A stretch of 64,000 nt of DNA from Streptomyces rishiriensis (GCF_030815485.1 NZ_JAUSWV010000002.1:2604001-2668000), one strand, 5' to 3'; numbered from the stretch's first letter, positions 8,492 to 17,360 are shown. The notes: generated by a model from the letters alone, not told the origin. Program-made: numbers and translations.

Positions 8492-9502
8492 ATGCGGCTC
8501 GGTCTGGCGCTCGGCTACTGGGGCCGCGGCCCCTCCCCCGACCACGTGGAGCTGGCGCGCGAGGCGGAACGGCTCGGTTACGACTCCGTGTGGACGGCGG
8601 AGTCCTGGGGCTCGGACGCCTTCACCCCCCTCACGTGGATCGCCGCCCGGACGTCCACGATCCGACTGGGCACGGCGGTGGCGCAGATGGCGGCCCGCTC
8701 CCCCACCACGACCGCGATGCACGCCCTGACCCTGGACCATCTCTCCGGCGGCCGGATGACGCTCGGGCTGGGCCTGTCGGGTCCCCAGGTGGTGGAGGGC
8801 TGGTACGGCCGGCCCTTCCCCGAGTCCCCCCTGACCGCGACCCGGGAGTACGTGGACGTGGTGCGCCAGGTGCTGCGCCGCCGGGCGCCGGTGGAACTGG
8901 ACGGCCGCTTCCACTCCCACCCGTACCGCGGCCCGGACGGGACCGGCCTCGGCAGACCGCTCAGGTCCATCACCCACCCCCTGCGTCCCGACCTGCCGGT
9001 GCTGCTGGGCGCGGAGGGTCCGCGCAACGTCGCCCAGACGATCCGGATCGCCGACGGCTGGCTGCCGCTGTACTGGTCGCCGAACCGGCCGGACGCGTAC
9101 GGCCCGGCGGTGGCTGAGCTGCCCGAGGGCTTCCGCGTCGCGCCCCTCGCTCAGGTACGGATCTGCGACGACGTCACCGAGGGCCTGCTGCCCGTGAAGA
9201 CCATGCTCGGCTTCTACATCGGCGGCATGGGCCACGCCACCCGCAACTTCCACGCCGACCTGATGGCCCGCATGGGATACGAGGAGGAGGCAAGGCACAT
9301 CCAGGAGCTCTTCCTGGCCGGGCGGCGCGAGGAGGCGGTGCTGGCCGTCCCCGACGCCTTCGCCGACGAGATCTCCCTGGTCGGCCCGCGTGAACGCGTC
9401 GCCGAACGGCTGGAGTCCTGGCGCAAGGGGCCGGTGACGGACCTACTGGTCGTCGCCCCTGACCGGACGACCCTCCGGGTGCTGGCCGAGCTCAACTCAT
9501 AG
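8492..9502 (+). CDS. LLM-class F420-dependent oxidoreductase
   Basis: 336 residues, the usual length for the bacterial luciferase-like TIM-barrel family. The pattern LGYWGRGPSPDHVELAREAE is followed by RLGYDSVWTAESWGSDAF (first barrel units), then IRLGTAVAQMAARSP, LDHLSGGRMTLGLGLSGPQV, and a C-terminal ISLVGPRERVAERLESWRKG. These features place it in the F420-dependent group common in actinomycetes, in which a deazaflavin hydride carrier replaces FMN; the substrate is unknown. AGGAGG sits 5 bases before the ATG. It follows a terminator and has no operon partner. Confidence 0.9.
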   Translation: MRLGLALGYWGRGPSPDHVELAREAERLGYDSVWTAESWGSDAFTPLTWIAARTSTIRLGTAVAQMAARSPTTTAMHALTLDHLSGGRMTLGLGLSGPQVVEGWYGRPFPESPLTATREYVDVVRQVLRRRAPVELDGRFHSHPYRGPDGTGLGRPLRSITHPLRPDLPVLLGAEGPRNVAQTIRIADGWLPLYWSPNRPDAYGPAVAELPEGFRVAPLAQVRICDDVTEGLLPVKTMLGFYIGGMGHATRNFHADLMARMGYEEEARHIQELFLAGRREEAVLAVPDAFADEISLVGPRERVAERLESWRKGPVTDLLVVAPDRTTLRVLAELNS

Positions 9503-9567
9503 CCACGGGCGCACGCCAGTGCGAACACTCCACGTTTCAACCGGCGTTCCGGGGCCAGACGGAAGTC

Positions 9568-9858
9568 ATGTCTCGATATCGCAGTGGTTCCAACTCCGCC
9601 GGAACGGTCATAGCGGTGGTCGCGGACGTCATGGCCGTCATCCTCGGGCTGTGGATCCTCATGTACCTGCTGGACGCCAACCGGGGCAACGACCTGGTCC
9701 AGTTCGTGCATGACGCGGCCAACTGGCTGGCAGGCTGGTCGCGTGACCTGTTCACGTTCGACGAGGCCTGGGCGCGCGTGGTGGCCGGCTACGGCCTGGC
9801 AGCCGTCGTCTACCTGTTCATCGGGCACGCGATCGCCAACCGCGTCCACCGCCACTAG
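9568..9858 (+). CDS. Small two-helix membrane protein
   Basis: 96 residues with two hydrophobic segments, TVIAVVADVMAVILGLWILM at about 13-32 and VVAGYGLAAVVYLFIGHAIA at about 71-90, joined by a short acidic and aromatic loop. No known domain is recognised. GACGGAAG before the ATG is a weak ribosome site. It is convergent with the alpha/alpha-barrel gene, sharing a symmetric terminator. Confidence 0.75.
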   Translation: MSRYRSGSNSAGTVIAVVADVMAVILGLWILMYLLDANRGNDLVQFVHDAANWLAGWSRDLFTFDEAWARVVAGYGLAAVVYLFIGHAIANRVHRH

Positions 9859-9864
9859 GGCAGG

Positions 9865-9896
9865 TCCCGGGGCGGGTCCTGGGATCCGCCCCGGGA
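9865..9896. terminator. Bidirectional terminator between convergent genes
   Basis: A perfect 11-bp inverted repeat, TCCCGGGGCGG at 9865-9875 and CCGCCCCGGGA at 9886-9896, with a 10-base loop. It lies in the 43-bp gap between stop codons of converging genes. Confidence 0.65.
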
Positions 9897-9901
9897 ACGG
9901 G

Positions 9902-10981
9902 TCAGGCGCAGCAGTCCGCCTCGAGCCCGGACAGTCCGGTCGGCAGCTGCTCCCCGCCGAACACGGCGCAGGTGGCCTCGTGGCCGCCGAGGGCCGCCAC
10001 GGCGAGCAGCAGCGACCCCGCGGTCCAGGTGGTCAGCTCCCGGGGCCAGATCGCCTCGTCCTCGAACACGAACCCCGTCCAGTACAGGCCCGACTCCGCG
10101 TCGCGCAGATGCTGGATCGACTGAAGGATCTCCAACGCGCGGTCGGACTCGCCCACCACCCACAGGGCCAGGGCGAGTTCGGCCGACTCGCCGCCCGTCA
10201 CCCACGGGTTGGGAACGACGCAGCGCACGCCCAGCCCCGGGACCACGAACCGCTCCCACCCTGCCTCGATGCGGGACTTGGCCTCCGTGCCGGTCAGCGC
10301 GCCGCCCAGCACCGGGTAGTACCAGTCCATCGAGTAGCGGTCCTTGTCGAGGAACCGTTCGGGGTGCCGACGGATGGCGTGCCGCAGCGCGCCCAACGCC
10401 AACTCCCAGTCGGGCTGCGGCTCTTCGCGCTGATCGGCGATCGCCAGTGCGCAGCGCAGCGCCTGGTGGACGGAGGAGGAGCCGGTGAGCAGCGCGTCCG
10501 CGGTCGGGGTTCCGTCGTCCTCGCGCCGCCAGCCGATCTGACCGCCGGGCTGCTGGAGCCGCAGCACGTATTCGACGGCCGCGTAGACGGCCGGCCACAT
10601 GCGGTCCAGGAAGGTGTCGTCACCGGTGGACAGGTAGTGGTGCCAGACGCCCACGGCTATGTAGGCGACGAAGTTCGTCTCGCGCCCCCGGTCGGTGACG
10701 TCGTCGAAGGCGCCGTCCGCGTACGCCGCGAACCAGGAACCGTCGTCGTTCTGGTGCCGGGCCAGCCAGAGGTACGCCCGCTCGGCCGCCTCGTGTTCGC
10801 CCGCGGCGTCCAGCGCCATCGCCGCCTCGGTGTGGTCCCACGGGTCGAGGTGGTGGCCACGGAACCACGGGATCGCGCCGTCCTCCCGCTGCTCGGCGAG
10901 GATGCCGGCGACGGTCGCGGCGGCCTGCTCGGCGGTGAGGACCCCGGGCAGGACGAGGTGTTCCGTCCGGGGGGTCGTCAC
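9902..10981 (-). CDS. Prenyltransferase/squalene-cyclase-fold (alpha/alpha barrel) protein
   Basis: 359 residues from GTG 10981, whose GTGA overlaps the stop of the methyltransferase upstream. The sequence shows repeated helical pairs with turn motifs (ILAEQREDGAIPW, WLARHQNDDGSWFAAY, RLQQPGGQIGW), the signature of alpha6/alpha6 toroids such as terpene cyclases, protein prenyltransferases and related glycan-active enzymes. The DxDD of class II cyclases is not seen, so cyclase activity is doubtful. Highly conserved-looking acidic and aromatic residues (FRGHHLDPWDHTEAAMALD, DWYYPVLGG) suggest a binding pocket. It is the third gene of a coupled operon with a GT4 glycosyltransferase and a methyltransferase, so a role in a glycolipid or capped glycan is inferred. 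Confidence 0.8.
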   Translation of the reverse strand: MTTPRTEHLVLPGVLTAEQAAATVAGILAEQREDGAIPWFRGHHLDPWDHTEAAMALDAAGEHEAAERAYLWLARHQNDDGSWFAAYADGAFDDVTDRGRETNFVAYIAVGVWHHYLSTGDDTFLDRMWPAVYAAVEYVLRLQQPGGQIGWRREDDGTPTADALLTGSSSVHQALRCALAIADQREEPQPDWELALGALRHAIRRHPERFLDKDRYSMDWYYPVLGGALTGTEAKSRIEAGWERFVVPGLGVRCVVPNPWVTGGESAELALALWVVGESDRALEILQSIQHLRDAESGLYWTGFVFEDEAIWPRELTTWTAGSLLLAVAALGGHEATCAVFGGEQLPTGLSGLEADCCA

Positions 10982-11829
10982 TTGGCGACCGCCCCGGTCT
11001 TCTCGGTGTTCTCGCTGGGCTTGGTGTTCTTGGTGTTCTTGGTCCGCCCGGACTTCTCTGCCTGCCCGGACTGCTCGTCCTGCCGGGCCTGCCCGTTCTG
11101 CTCGGGGAGTCGCGGCAGGTGCGGCTTGGTCGCGTACGCCACGAAGCTCTTGCCGATGAGCGGGTTCAGCGCCTGCTCGGCGACCCGGGTGGCGAGGGGC
11201 TTCTTCATGATGTCCCAGACCAGCAGCTTGTGATACGCCCGCACCGGCAGCGCCTTGTCGTTGTCGACGCCGAAGGCGCACTTCAGCCACCAGTACGGCG
11301 AGTGCAGCGCGTGGGCGTGATGGGTGCCGTACGGCTTCAGGCCCGCCTCGCGGATCTTCGTGAGCAGTTCGTCCGCCCGGTAGATGCGGATGTGGCCGCC
11401 CTCGACCTCGTGGTAGGCGTCGGAGAGGGTCCAGCAGACCTTCTCGGGTCCGTAGCGCGGCACTGTGATGGCGATCCGGCCGCCCGGCTTGAGCACCCGC
11501 ACCATCTCCGCGAGGACGCCCTTGTCGTCCGGGATGTGCTCCATGACCTCGGAGATGATCACGACGTCGAAGGACTCGTCGGGGAAGGGCAGGGCGAGGG
11601 CGTCGCCCTCCATGGCCGTCGCGGTGGCGCCCTCGGGGGCCTCGCCGGCCTCCTTCATCGCCGCGAACCACTTGGCGACCTCGCGGATCTCCTCGGCGCT
11701 CTGGTCGAGGGCCACGACCTGCGCGCCGCGCCGGTAACACTCGAAGGCGTGCCGGCCGGCACCGCAGCCCAGGTCCAGGACTCGGTCGCCCGGGGCGAGC
11801 GGGAACCGGGAGAAGTCGACGGTCAGCAC
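10978..11829 (-). CDS. Class I SAM-dependent methyltransferase (UbiE/Methyltransf_11 type)
   Basis: 283 residues from GTG 11829. Motif I is RVLDLGCGAGRHAFE, followed by VVALDQSAEEI, GDALALPFPDESFDVVI and LKPGGRIAITVPR, the ordered motifs of Methyltransf_11. After the catalytic domain comes a family-specific segment (ALHSPYWWLKCAFG) and a low-complexity Gln/Ser/Lys tail (NTKNTKPSENTEKTG). It overlaps the GT4 gene by 7 bp and the alpha/alpha-barrel gene by 4 bp, so all three are translationally coupled. It probably methylates the product of the glycosyltransferase, which is an inference from the gene order. Confidence 0.88.
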   Translation of the reverse strand: MLTVDFSRFPLAPGDRVLDLGCGAGRHAFECYRRGAQVVALDQSAEEIREVAKWFAAMKEAGEAPEGATATAMEGDALALPFPDESFDVVIISEVMEHIPDDKGVLAEMVRVLKPGGRIAITVPRYGPEKVCWTLSDAYHEVEGGHIRIYRADELLTKIREAGLKPYGTHHAHALHSPYWWLKCAFGVDNDKALPVRAYHKLLVWDIMKKPLATRVAEQALNPLIGKSFVAYATKPHLPRLPEQNGQARQDEQSGQAEKSGRTKNTKNTKPSENTEKTGAVAK

Positions 11830-13253
11830 GTGGCCCTGCTTTCGCGATCGGATGCTTCGGATACGGCGTCGAGGTCGGCACCGGCACCGACGGCCTCGAC
11901 GGCTGCGGGGGCGGCCGGAGCCGCGGAAGCCTCGGCGACTCGCGGGCGACCGCCCTCGGCTATCGCCTCGCGGTACCGGGCCACGGTCCCCTCGGCGGCG
12001 CGCGCCCAGGTGAACCGCTCCAGCACCCGTCGCCGTCCGGCCGCACCGAGCCGGGCCCGCAGCTCGGGATCGCCCAGCAGCCGTCCGAGACCCGTGGCCA
12101 GGGCCCCGGAGTCGCCCGGCGGCACGGCCAGGCACGTCTCGCCGTCGCGCCCGGCGACCTCGGGGATCGCCCCGCCGGTCGTGGCGAGCAGCGGGGTGCC
12201 CGTGGCCATGGCTTCGGCGGCCGGCAGGGAGAAGCCCTCGTACAGCGACGGCACGCAGGCGACCTCCGCCGAGCGGACCAGGTCGACCAGTTCGGCGTCG
12301 GAGATGCCCTTGACGAACTCGACGGCGCCTTCGAGGCCGTACCGCTCGATCGCCTGGGCGACCGGCCCCTCCTGCGGGCGCTTGCCCACGACGACGAGAT
12401 GGGCGTGCGGGTGCTCGGTGCGCACCTTGGCCAGCGCCTCGACCAGGAAGACCAGGCCCTTGAGCGGGACGTCCGCGCTGGACGTCGTCACGATCCGGCC
12501 CGGCACGACGGCCACGGCGGGGTTCGGCGAGAACAGGTCGGTGTCGGCGCCGATGTGGACGACGTGGATGCGGTCGTCACGGACGCCGAGGTGGTCGACG
12601 ATCTCCTTGCGGGAGGTGCCGGAGACGGTGAGCACGGTCGGCAGCCGGCGGGCGACCCGCTTCTGCATCCGGGTGAACGCGTACCAGCGCCGCACGGAGT
12701 ACCGGCGCCGCCACCCCTCGGCGGCGTCAAGCTCCAACTGCCGGTCGACGGTGATGGGGTGGTGGATGGTGGTGACGAGGGGCGCGCCGATGTCCCCCAG
12801 CAGCCCGTATCCCAGGGTCTGGTTGTCGTGCACGATGTCGAACTCGTCGCTGCGCGCGCGCAGATGGCGACGGGCCCGCAGCGAGAAGGTCAGCGGCTCG
12901 GGGAAGCCGCCGGTCCACATCGTGGCGACCTCGAGGGCGTCGACCCAGTCGCGGTACTCGCCGCGCTTCGGGGTGCGGAAAGGATCCGGCTGACGATAGA
13001 GGTCGAGGCTGGGCAGCTCGGTGAGGGAGAGGCGGTCGTCGTGGCCCGGGTCCAGCACCGGATAGGGCTGGGAGCCGATCACCTCGACGCGGTGACCGAG
13101 ACGGGCGAGTTCGCGTGAGAGGTGCCGTACGTAGACACCCTGGCCCCCGCAGAACGGGTTCCCCTTATAGGTGAGGAGCGCGATGTCGAGCGGTCGCCCG
13201 CCGTCGGCGGCGAGGTCGTGCCGGGGCCCTGCCTTACTGGCCTCAGCGGTCAC
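11823..13253 (-). CDS. Glycosyltransferase family 4 (retaining, GT-B)
   Basis: 476 residues. The N-terminal domain starts with IALLTYKGNPFCGGQGVYVR, containing the donor-side GGQGVY loop of GT4 enzymes; the C-terminal nucleotide-sugar domain carries the E-x7-E motif (PSLYEGFSLPAAEAMATGTP). The protein resembles cytoplasmic glycolipid or mycothiol-type GT4 enzymes that use UDP- or GDP-sugars. A C-terminal Ala/Glu-rich tail of about 45 residues is disordered. GTG 13253 has AGAAGGGGG upstream. It is the first gene of the three-gene operon and is divergent from the KstR-like regulator, whose operator-like site lies 55 bp upstream. Confidence 0.9.
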   Translation of the reverse strand: MTAEASKAGPRHDLAADGGRPLDIALLTYKGNPFCGGQGVYVRHLSRELARLGHRVEVIGSQPYPVLDPGHDDRLSLTELPSLDLYRQPDPFRTPKRGEYRDWVDALEVATMWTGGFPEPLTFSLRARRHLRARSDEFDIVHDNQTLGYGLLGDIGAPLVTTIHHPITVDRQLELDAAEGWRRRYSVRRWYAFTRMQKRVARRLPTVLTVSGTSRKEIVDHLGVRDDRIHVVHIGADTDLFSPNPAVAVVPGRIVTTSSADVPLKGLVFLVEALAKVRTEHPHAHLVVVGKRPQEGPVAQAIERYGLEGAVEFVKGISDAELVDLVRSAEVACVPSLYEGFSLPAAEAMATGTPLLATTGGAIPEVAGRDGETCLAVPPGDSGALATGLGRLLGDPELRARLGAAGRRRVLERFTWARAAEGTVARYREAIAEGGRPRVAEASAAPAAPAAVEAVGAGADLDAVSEASDRESRATC

Positions 13254-13307
13254 TCCGGGCCCCCTTCTGCCTGCATTGTCCCGCGAGACTACGACGGGAC
13301 GCTAATC

Positions 13308-13321
13308 TAGAACAAGTTTCA
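13308..13321. promoter_or_regulatory. KstR-type operator
   Basis: TAGAACAAGTTTCA matches the mycobacterial KstR consensus TnnAACnnGTTnnA at every fixed position. It lies 142 bp before the KstR-like gene and 55 bp before the divergent GT4 gene. Autoregulation is inferred. Confidence 0.65.
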
Positions 13322-13462
13322 GACTTGATCGTTCGGGAGGCTCTGAATCTACCGGCAGGTAGGAGAGCTGTGAGCAGTGGATCAGGTGATTCACGCCACG
13401 GCCGACCACCCCGTCGAGCTGTGCGCCCACTGAGCCTCACCGACTGTCACGGAACGGGACCC

Positions 13463-14140
13463 ATGCCTGTGGAAGCCAGCCCTCAGCGCCCTGCGCACTC
13501 CCCGCTCACCGAGCGGCAGGAGGCGCGCCGCCGCCGCATCCTGCACGCGAGCGCGCAGTTGGCCAGCCGGGGCGGTTTCGACGCGGTGCAGATGCGGGAG
13601 GTCGCGGAGTCCTCACAGGTCGCCCTGGGCACGCTGTACCGCTACTTCCCCTCCAAGGTGCACCTGCTGGTCGCCACGATGCAGGACCAACTGGAGCACA
13701 TGCACGGCACGTTGAGGAAGAAGCCCCCGACGGGCGAGCGGGCGGCGGAGCGCGTCGCGGAGACGCTGATGCGCGCCTTCCGGGCCCTGCAGCGCGAGCC
13801 GCATCTGGCGGACGCGATGGTCCGCGCGCTGACCTTCGCCGACCGCAGCGTCTCACCGGAGGTCGACCAGGTCTCCCGTCAGACGACGGCGATCATTCTC
13901 GACTCGATGGGCCTGACCGATCCGACACCGGAGCAGCTCTCGGCGGTCCGCGTCATCGAGCACACCTGGCACTCCGCGCTCATCACCTGGCTGTCGGGGC
14001 GCGCGTCCATCGCCCAGGTGCGGATCGACATCGAGACGGTGTGCCGACTGATCGACGCGACGGACCCCGAGGCACAGGGAACACAAAAGCCACAAGGGCC
14101 GCAAGGGGCGCAAGGGGCGGAAACGCCGCGAGGGGCGTAG
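13463..14140 (+). CDS. TetR-family regulator, KstR-like
   Basis: 225 residues from ATG 13463. The DNA-binding domain (RRRRILHASAQLASRGGFDA, then VQMREVAESSQVALGTLYRY, FPSKVHLLVA) is very close to that of mycobacterial KstR, the repressor of cholesterol catabolism whose inducers are steroid-CoA thioesters; the middle region (FADRSVSPEVDQVSRQTT) also matches as I remember it. The C-terminal tail is a low-complexity GPQGAQGAE repeat. A perfect KstR consensus site is 142 bp upstream, with two near-matches at 16256-16269 and 29053-29066 next to an aldehyde dehydrogenase and a CYP125-like P450. It is upstream of ferredoxin and dehydrogenase genes that converge on it. Confidence 0.85.
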   Translation: MPVEASPQRPAHSPLTERQEARRRRILHASAQLASRGGFDAVQMREVAESSQVALGTLYRYFPSKVHLLVATMQDQLEHMHGTLRKKPPTGERAAERVAETLMRAFRALQREPHLADAMVRALTFADRSVSPEVDQVSRQTTAIILDSMGLTDPTPEQLSAVRVIEHTWHSALITWLSGRASIAQVRIDIETVCRLIDATDPEAQGTQKPQGPQGAQGAETPRGA

Positions 14141-14477
14141 GGGGCACACGCGGTCAGGGGGCCCAGGGCTCAGACGGCACAGGGGCCCCACCGGGCGCAG
14201 AGAGTTCAGGCGGCGCAGCGGGCGTGCGGGGCTCAGGCAGCACGGGGGGCACGCGGACAAGACCTACGAGACGAACGGGGACTCTGCTTCGGATCCTGTC
14301 CCGCGACCCTTCAGGTCCCTCGATCCGTCCGTCGACGTCGGCCTCGGCGGATGCCTTCGCGTCTCGCGGAAGTCGGCTACTCCGGTCGGACCGTCTCATT
14401 CGTCTCGTAGGCTGATATAAGGATAGAACGCCCAGAACGTGACGCAATACCCGCAGAAGGAAAATCGGGAGAATCTC
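14141..14477. other. Gene-free gap between convergent genes
   Basis: The first 120 bases continue the CAGG/GGGGC low-complexity sequence of the regulator's tail. The last 70 bases are noticeably AT-richer than the surroundings. No gene, RNA or clear terminator was recognised. Confidence 0.5.
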
Positions 14478-14750
14478 TCAGTCCTCCGGCGGGAACACCG
14501 CCTCCCCGCTGCCGGACAGGGTGATCATGATCGCCTCCACCGGGCAGCTCTCCGCCGCCGCCAGCACCCGCTCGTTGGCGTCCGTCTCCGGGTCGACCGG
14601 GTGGGACTGGCGTGCGGTGTCGAGCCGGAAGCCGTCGGGGGCGTGGTGGATGCACTGGGCGGAGCCGATGCACAGGGACCGGTCCACCTCGACGTGCCAC
14701 CGGTCGCCCGCCCCCGCGCTCGACTGCGCTCGCGCGGGAGGCACCTCCAT
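14478..14750 (-). CDS. P450-type 3Fe-4S/4Fe-4S ferredoxin
   Basis: 90 residues. The cluster ligands are C-x5-C in LCIGSAQCIHH and C in AAESCPVEAI; with only three ligand cysteines in the expected order it fits the 3Fe-4S ferredoxins that feed actinobacterial cytochromes P450. ATG 14750 has GGAGGGG 8 bases upstream; GTG 14759 overlaps the dehydrogenase stop as GTGA and is an alternative. It is 5 bp downstream of the aldehyde dehydrogenase and surely co-transcribed. No P450 is in this operon; the CYP125-like P450 at 27.7 kb, which has a similar operator, is the closest candidate partner. Confidence 0.88.
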   Translation of the reverse strand: MEVPPARAQSSAGAGDRWHVEVDRSLCIGSAQCIHHAPDGFRLDTARQSHPVDPETDANERVLAAAESCPVEAIMITLSGSGEAVFPPED

Positions 14751-14755
14751 CCCTC

Positions 14756-16213
14756 TCACCCCTCCCATCCCGCCGGCAGGTGGATCATCTTGTGCTCGAG
14801 GTACTCGCCGAAGCCCTCGGGCCCGAACTCCCGCCCCAGTCCGGAGTTCTTGTAGCCGCCGAACGGGCCGAGCATGTCGAGACTGAAGGTGTTCACCGAG
14901 TACGTCCCTGTGCGGACCTGCCGGGCGACCTCGATGCCGTGCCCGACGTCGGCCGTCCACACGCTGCCGCTGAGCCCGTAGTCGGAGTCGTTCGCGATCC
15001 TCAGCGCCTCGGACTCGTCGCCGTAGGGCAGCAGGCAGATCACCGGCCCGAAGATCTCCTCGCGGGCGATCCGCATGGAGTTGTCGACGTCGCCGAACAG
15101 GGTCGGCTCCACGTACCAGCCGCGGTCCAGGCCCGCCGGACGTCCGCCGCCCGTGAGGATCTTCGCGCCCTCCTCCTGCCCGATCCGGATGTAGTCGAGG
15201 TTCCTGCGCTGCTGCCGTTGCGCCACCAGCGGGCCGACCTGCGTGGCCGGGTCCAGCGGGTCGCCGACGACCAGCGCGGCGGCCGCGGCGGCGAAGGCGT
15301 CCGCGAACTCGTCGTAGCGCGAGCGCGGCAGCAGGATGCGGGTCTGGGCCACACAGGCCTGCCCGTTGTTCATCCAGGCGGCCGAGACGATCCCGGGCAC
15401 GGCCGTGGCGATGTCCGCGTCCGGCAGGACGACCGCCGCCGACTTGCCGCCGAGCTCCAGGGTCACCCGCGTGAGGTTCCTGGACGCCACCTCCATGACC
15501 CGCCTGCCGGCCGCGACCGAGCCGGTGAACGACACCTTGTCCACGCCCGGATGCCCGACCAGGTACTCGCTCACCTCGCGGTCCGCCGGCAGGATCGACA
15601 GCACGCCCTCCGGCAGCCCGGCCTCCCGCGCGATCTCGGCCAGCAGATACGCGTCCAGCGGCGACTCCGGCGACGGCTTCAGCACCGCCGTGCAGCCGGT
15701 GAGCAGCGCGGGCGCGAGCTTGGCGGCGGCGACGAACTGCGGGACGTTCCAGGGGACGACGGCCGCGACCACCCCCACGGGCTCGCGCCGCACGAGGATC
15801 TTCCCGAGCACGCCGTCGCGCCGCTCCTCGTAGGTGAAGCCGCGCGCGACGGTGATCGCCGCGTCCCACACCATCATCGCGCCGAGGGCCTGCGCGAGGA
15901 CGCTCCAGGAGTACGGGGAGCCGTTCTCGGAGGAGATCACCCGGGCGATCTCCTCGTGGCGCAGGGCGATGCCGTCCTTGATGCGGGTGACGACGGCGAT
16001 CCGCTCGTCGAGCGACAACCGCGGCCAGGGCCCCTCGTCGAAGGCCCGCCGCGCCGCGGCGACCGCCCGGTCCACATCGGCGGTCGACGCGTGCGGCACC
16101 CGCCCGATGACCTCCTCGGTGTGCGGCGAGACCACCTCGATGACGTCCTTGCCCAGGGGATCGGTCAGTTCCCCGCCGATGAACAGCTGTCCGTGTTCCA
16201 CGAGCTCGGCCAT
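14756..16213 (-). CDS. NAD(P)-dependent aldehyde dehydrogenase
   Basis: 485 residues from ATG 16213 (GAAGG 8 bases upstream; GTG 16219 is possible). All ALDH hallmarks are present: VPWNVPQF and LKPSPESPL for cofactor binding, FTGSVAAGR, the general base E253 in LELGGKSA, and the nucleophile C287 in NNGQACVAQT. It oxidises an aldehyde to the acid. A divergent partner, the MBL-fold hydrolase, shares a 91-bp promoter region holding a KstR-like palindrome; the ferredoxin follows. The cluster fits oxidation of a terminal alcohol/aldehyde produced by a P450, as in isoprenoid or sterol side-chain breakdown, but the actual substrate is inferred. Confidence 0.93.
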   Translation of the reverse strand: MAELVEHGQLFIGGELTDPLGKDVIEVVSPHTEEVIGRVPHASTADVDRAVAAARRAFDEGPWPRLSLDERIAVVTRIKDGIALRHEEIARVISSENGSPYSWSVLAQALGAMMVWDAAITVARGFTYEERRDGVLGKILVRREPVGVVAAVVPWNVPQFVAAAKLAPALLTGCTAVLKPSPESPLDAYLLAEIAREAGLPEGVLSILPADREVSEYLVGHPGVDKVSFTGSVAAGRRVMEVASRNLTRVTLELGGKSAAVVLPDADIATAVPGIVSAAWMNNGQACVAQTRILLPRSRYDEFADAFAAAAAALVVGDPLDPATQVGPLVAQRQQRRNLDYIRIGQEEGAKILTGGGRPAGLDRGWYVEPTLFGDVDNSMRIAREEIFGPVICLLPYGDESEALRIANDSDYGLSGSVWTADVGHGIEVARQVRTGTYSVNTFSLDMLGPFGGYKNSGLGREFGPEGFGEYLEHKMIHLPAGWEG

Positions 16214-16251
16214 GGCCACTGCCTTCGTCTACGTTTCTGACGGTGTTTCAG

Positions 16252-16269
16252 GAACTGATACCAGTTCTA
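16252..16269. promoter_or_regulatory. Operator-like palindrome, KstR type
   Basis: GAACTG (16252-16257), four bases, CAGTTC (16262-16267) is a perfect inverted repeat. On the minus strand TAGAACTGGTATCA (16256-16269) matches TnnAACnnGTTnnA with one change (GTA for GTT). It is centred between the divergent aldehyde dehydrogenase and MBL-fold genes. Confidence 0.6.
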
Positions 16270-16304
16270 GTTATAGTGAGCAATGGCCGTATGACGGAGG
16301 GCAG

Positions 16305-17360
16305 ATGAAGAGCAGTCCGAGCGGATCCGAACCCACCGCGTACGACCACGGCGGCGGCGTCCGCTCGCTCCGGGTTCCGATTCCGGACAATCCGCTGGGC
16401 CACACCCTGGTGTACGTCGTCGACACCGACCACGGGCCGGTGCTGATCGACACCGGCTGGGACGACCCGGCGTCCTGGGAGGCGTTGGCCGCCGGACTGA
16501 CGGCGTGCGGGACCTCCGTCACCGAGCTGCGCGGTGTCGTGATCACCCACCACCACCCCGACCACCACGGCCTGTCCGGCCGGGTGCGGGAGGCCTCCGG
16601 GGCGTGGGTGGCGATGCACGCGGCGGACACCTCGATCGTGCGGCGGACCCGCGAGACGCGACCCGAGCGCTGGTACTCGTACATGGCGGCCAAGCTCACC
16701 ACCGCGGGCGCCCCGGAGGAGCACATCGCCCCGCTCCGCACGCCTCCCGCCCGTCGTCGCCCCTTCCCCGGTCTGGCGCCCGCCCTTCCGGACCGCGAGA
16801 TCGTCCCCGGCGAGTTCCTCGACCTGCCCGGCCGCCGGCTGCGCGCGATCTGGACGCCGGGGCACACCCCCGGCCACGTCTGCCTCCATCTGGAGGAGGA
16901 GCATCCCGCTCGGCTCCCGGGCCACGGGCGCCTGTTCTCCGGCGACCACCTGCTGCCCGGGATCACCCCGCACATCGGCCTGTACGAGGACCCCGACGAC
17001 GCCACCGTCACCGACCCCCTCGGCGACTATCTCGACTCCCTCGAACGCGTCGGCCGGCTCGCCCCCGCCGAGATCCTCCCGGCCCACCAGCACGCCTTCA
17101 CCGACGCCCCCTCCCGCGTGACGGAGTTGCTCGCCCACCACGAGGACCGCCTCACCGGCCTGCTCGCCCTCCTCGCCACCCCTCTCACCCCCTGGCAGCT
17201 CGCGGAACGCATGGAGTGGAACCGCCCCTGGCCGCAGATCCCCTACGGCTCACGGAACATCGCGGTCTCGGAGGCCGAAGCCCATCTGCGGCGGCTGGTG
17301 AAGCAGGGGCGCGCGGAGGCGGTGACCGGGAGCGACCCGGTGACGTACAGGGCGGTGTGA
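16305..17360 (+). CDS. Metallo-beta-lactamase-fold hydrolase
   Basis: 351 residues. The metal site is HHHPDHHG (H82, H84, D86, H87), with further ligands in IWTPGHTPGH and LFSGDHLLPG. The C-terminal 70 residues form a small helical/winged domain (LTPWQLAERM, AEAHLRRLVKQGRAEA) typical of the LACTB2 / hydroxyacyl-hydrolase-like group. ATG 16305 follows GGAGGG at 4 bases. It is divergent from the aldehyde dehydrogenase over a KstR-like palindrome, so thioester or lactone hydrolysis in the same pathway is plausible, though not shown. Confidence 0.88.
   Translation: MKSSPSGSEPTAYDHGGGVRSLRVPIPDNPLGHTLVYVVDTDHGPVLIDTGWDDPASWEALAAGLTACGTSVTELRGVVITHHHPDHHGLSGRVREASGAWVAMHAADTSIVRRTRETRPERWYSYMAAKLTTAGAPEEHIAPLRTPPARRRPFPGLAPALPDREIVPGEFLDLPGRRLRAIWTPGHTPGHVCLHLEEEHPARLPGHGRLFSGDHLLPGITPHIGLYEDPDDATVTDPLGDYLDSLERVGRLAPAEILPAHQHAFTDAPSRVTELLAHHEDRLTGLLALLATPLTPWQLAERMEWNRPWPQIPYGSRNIAVSEAEAHLRRLVKQGRAEAVTGSDPVTYRAV

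Noticed and set aside
10982..11887. Upstream extension of the alpha/alpha-barrel gene to 661 residues.
   Set aside because: The extra part is out of frame with the overlapping methyltransferase that clearly occupies it; the GTG at 10981 starts the real protein.
14420..14440. TAGAAC-containing sequence after the KstR-like gene as another operator.
   Set aside because: Only one half-site is present and it lies downstream of both neighbouring genes.
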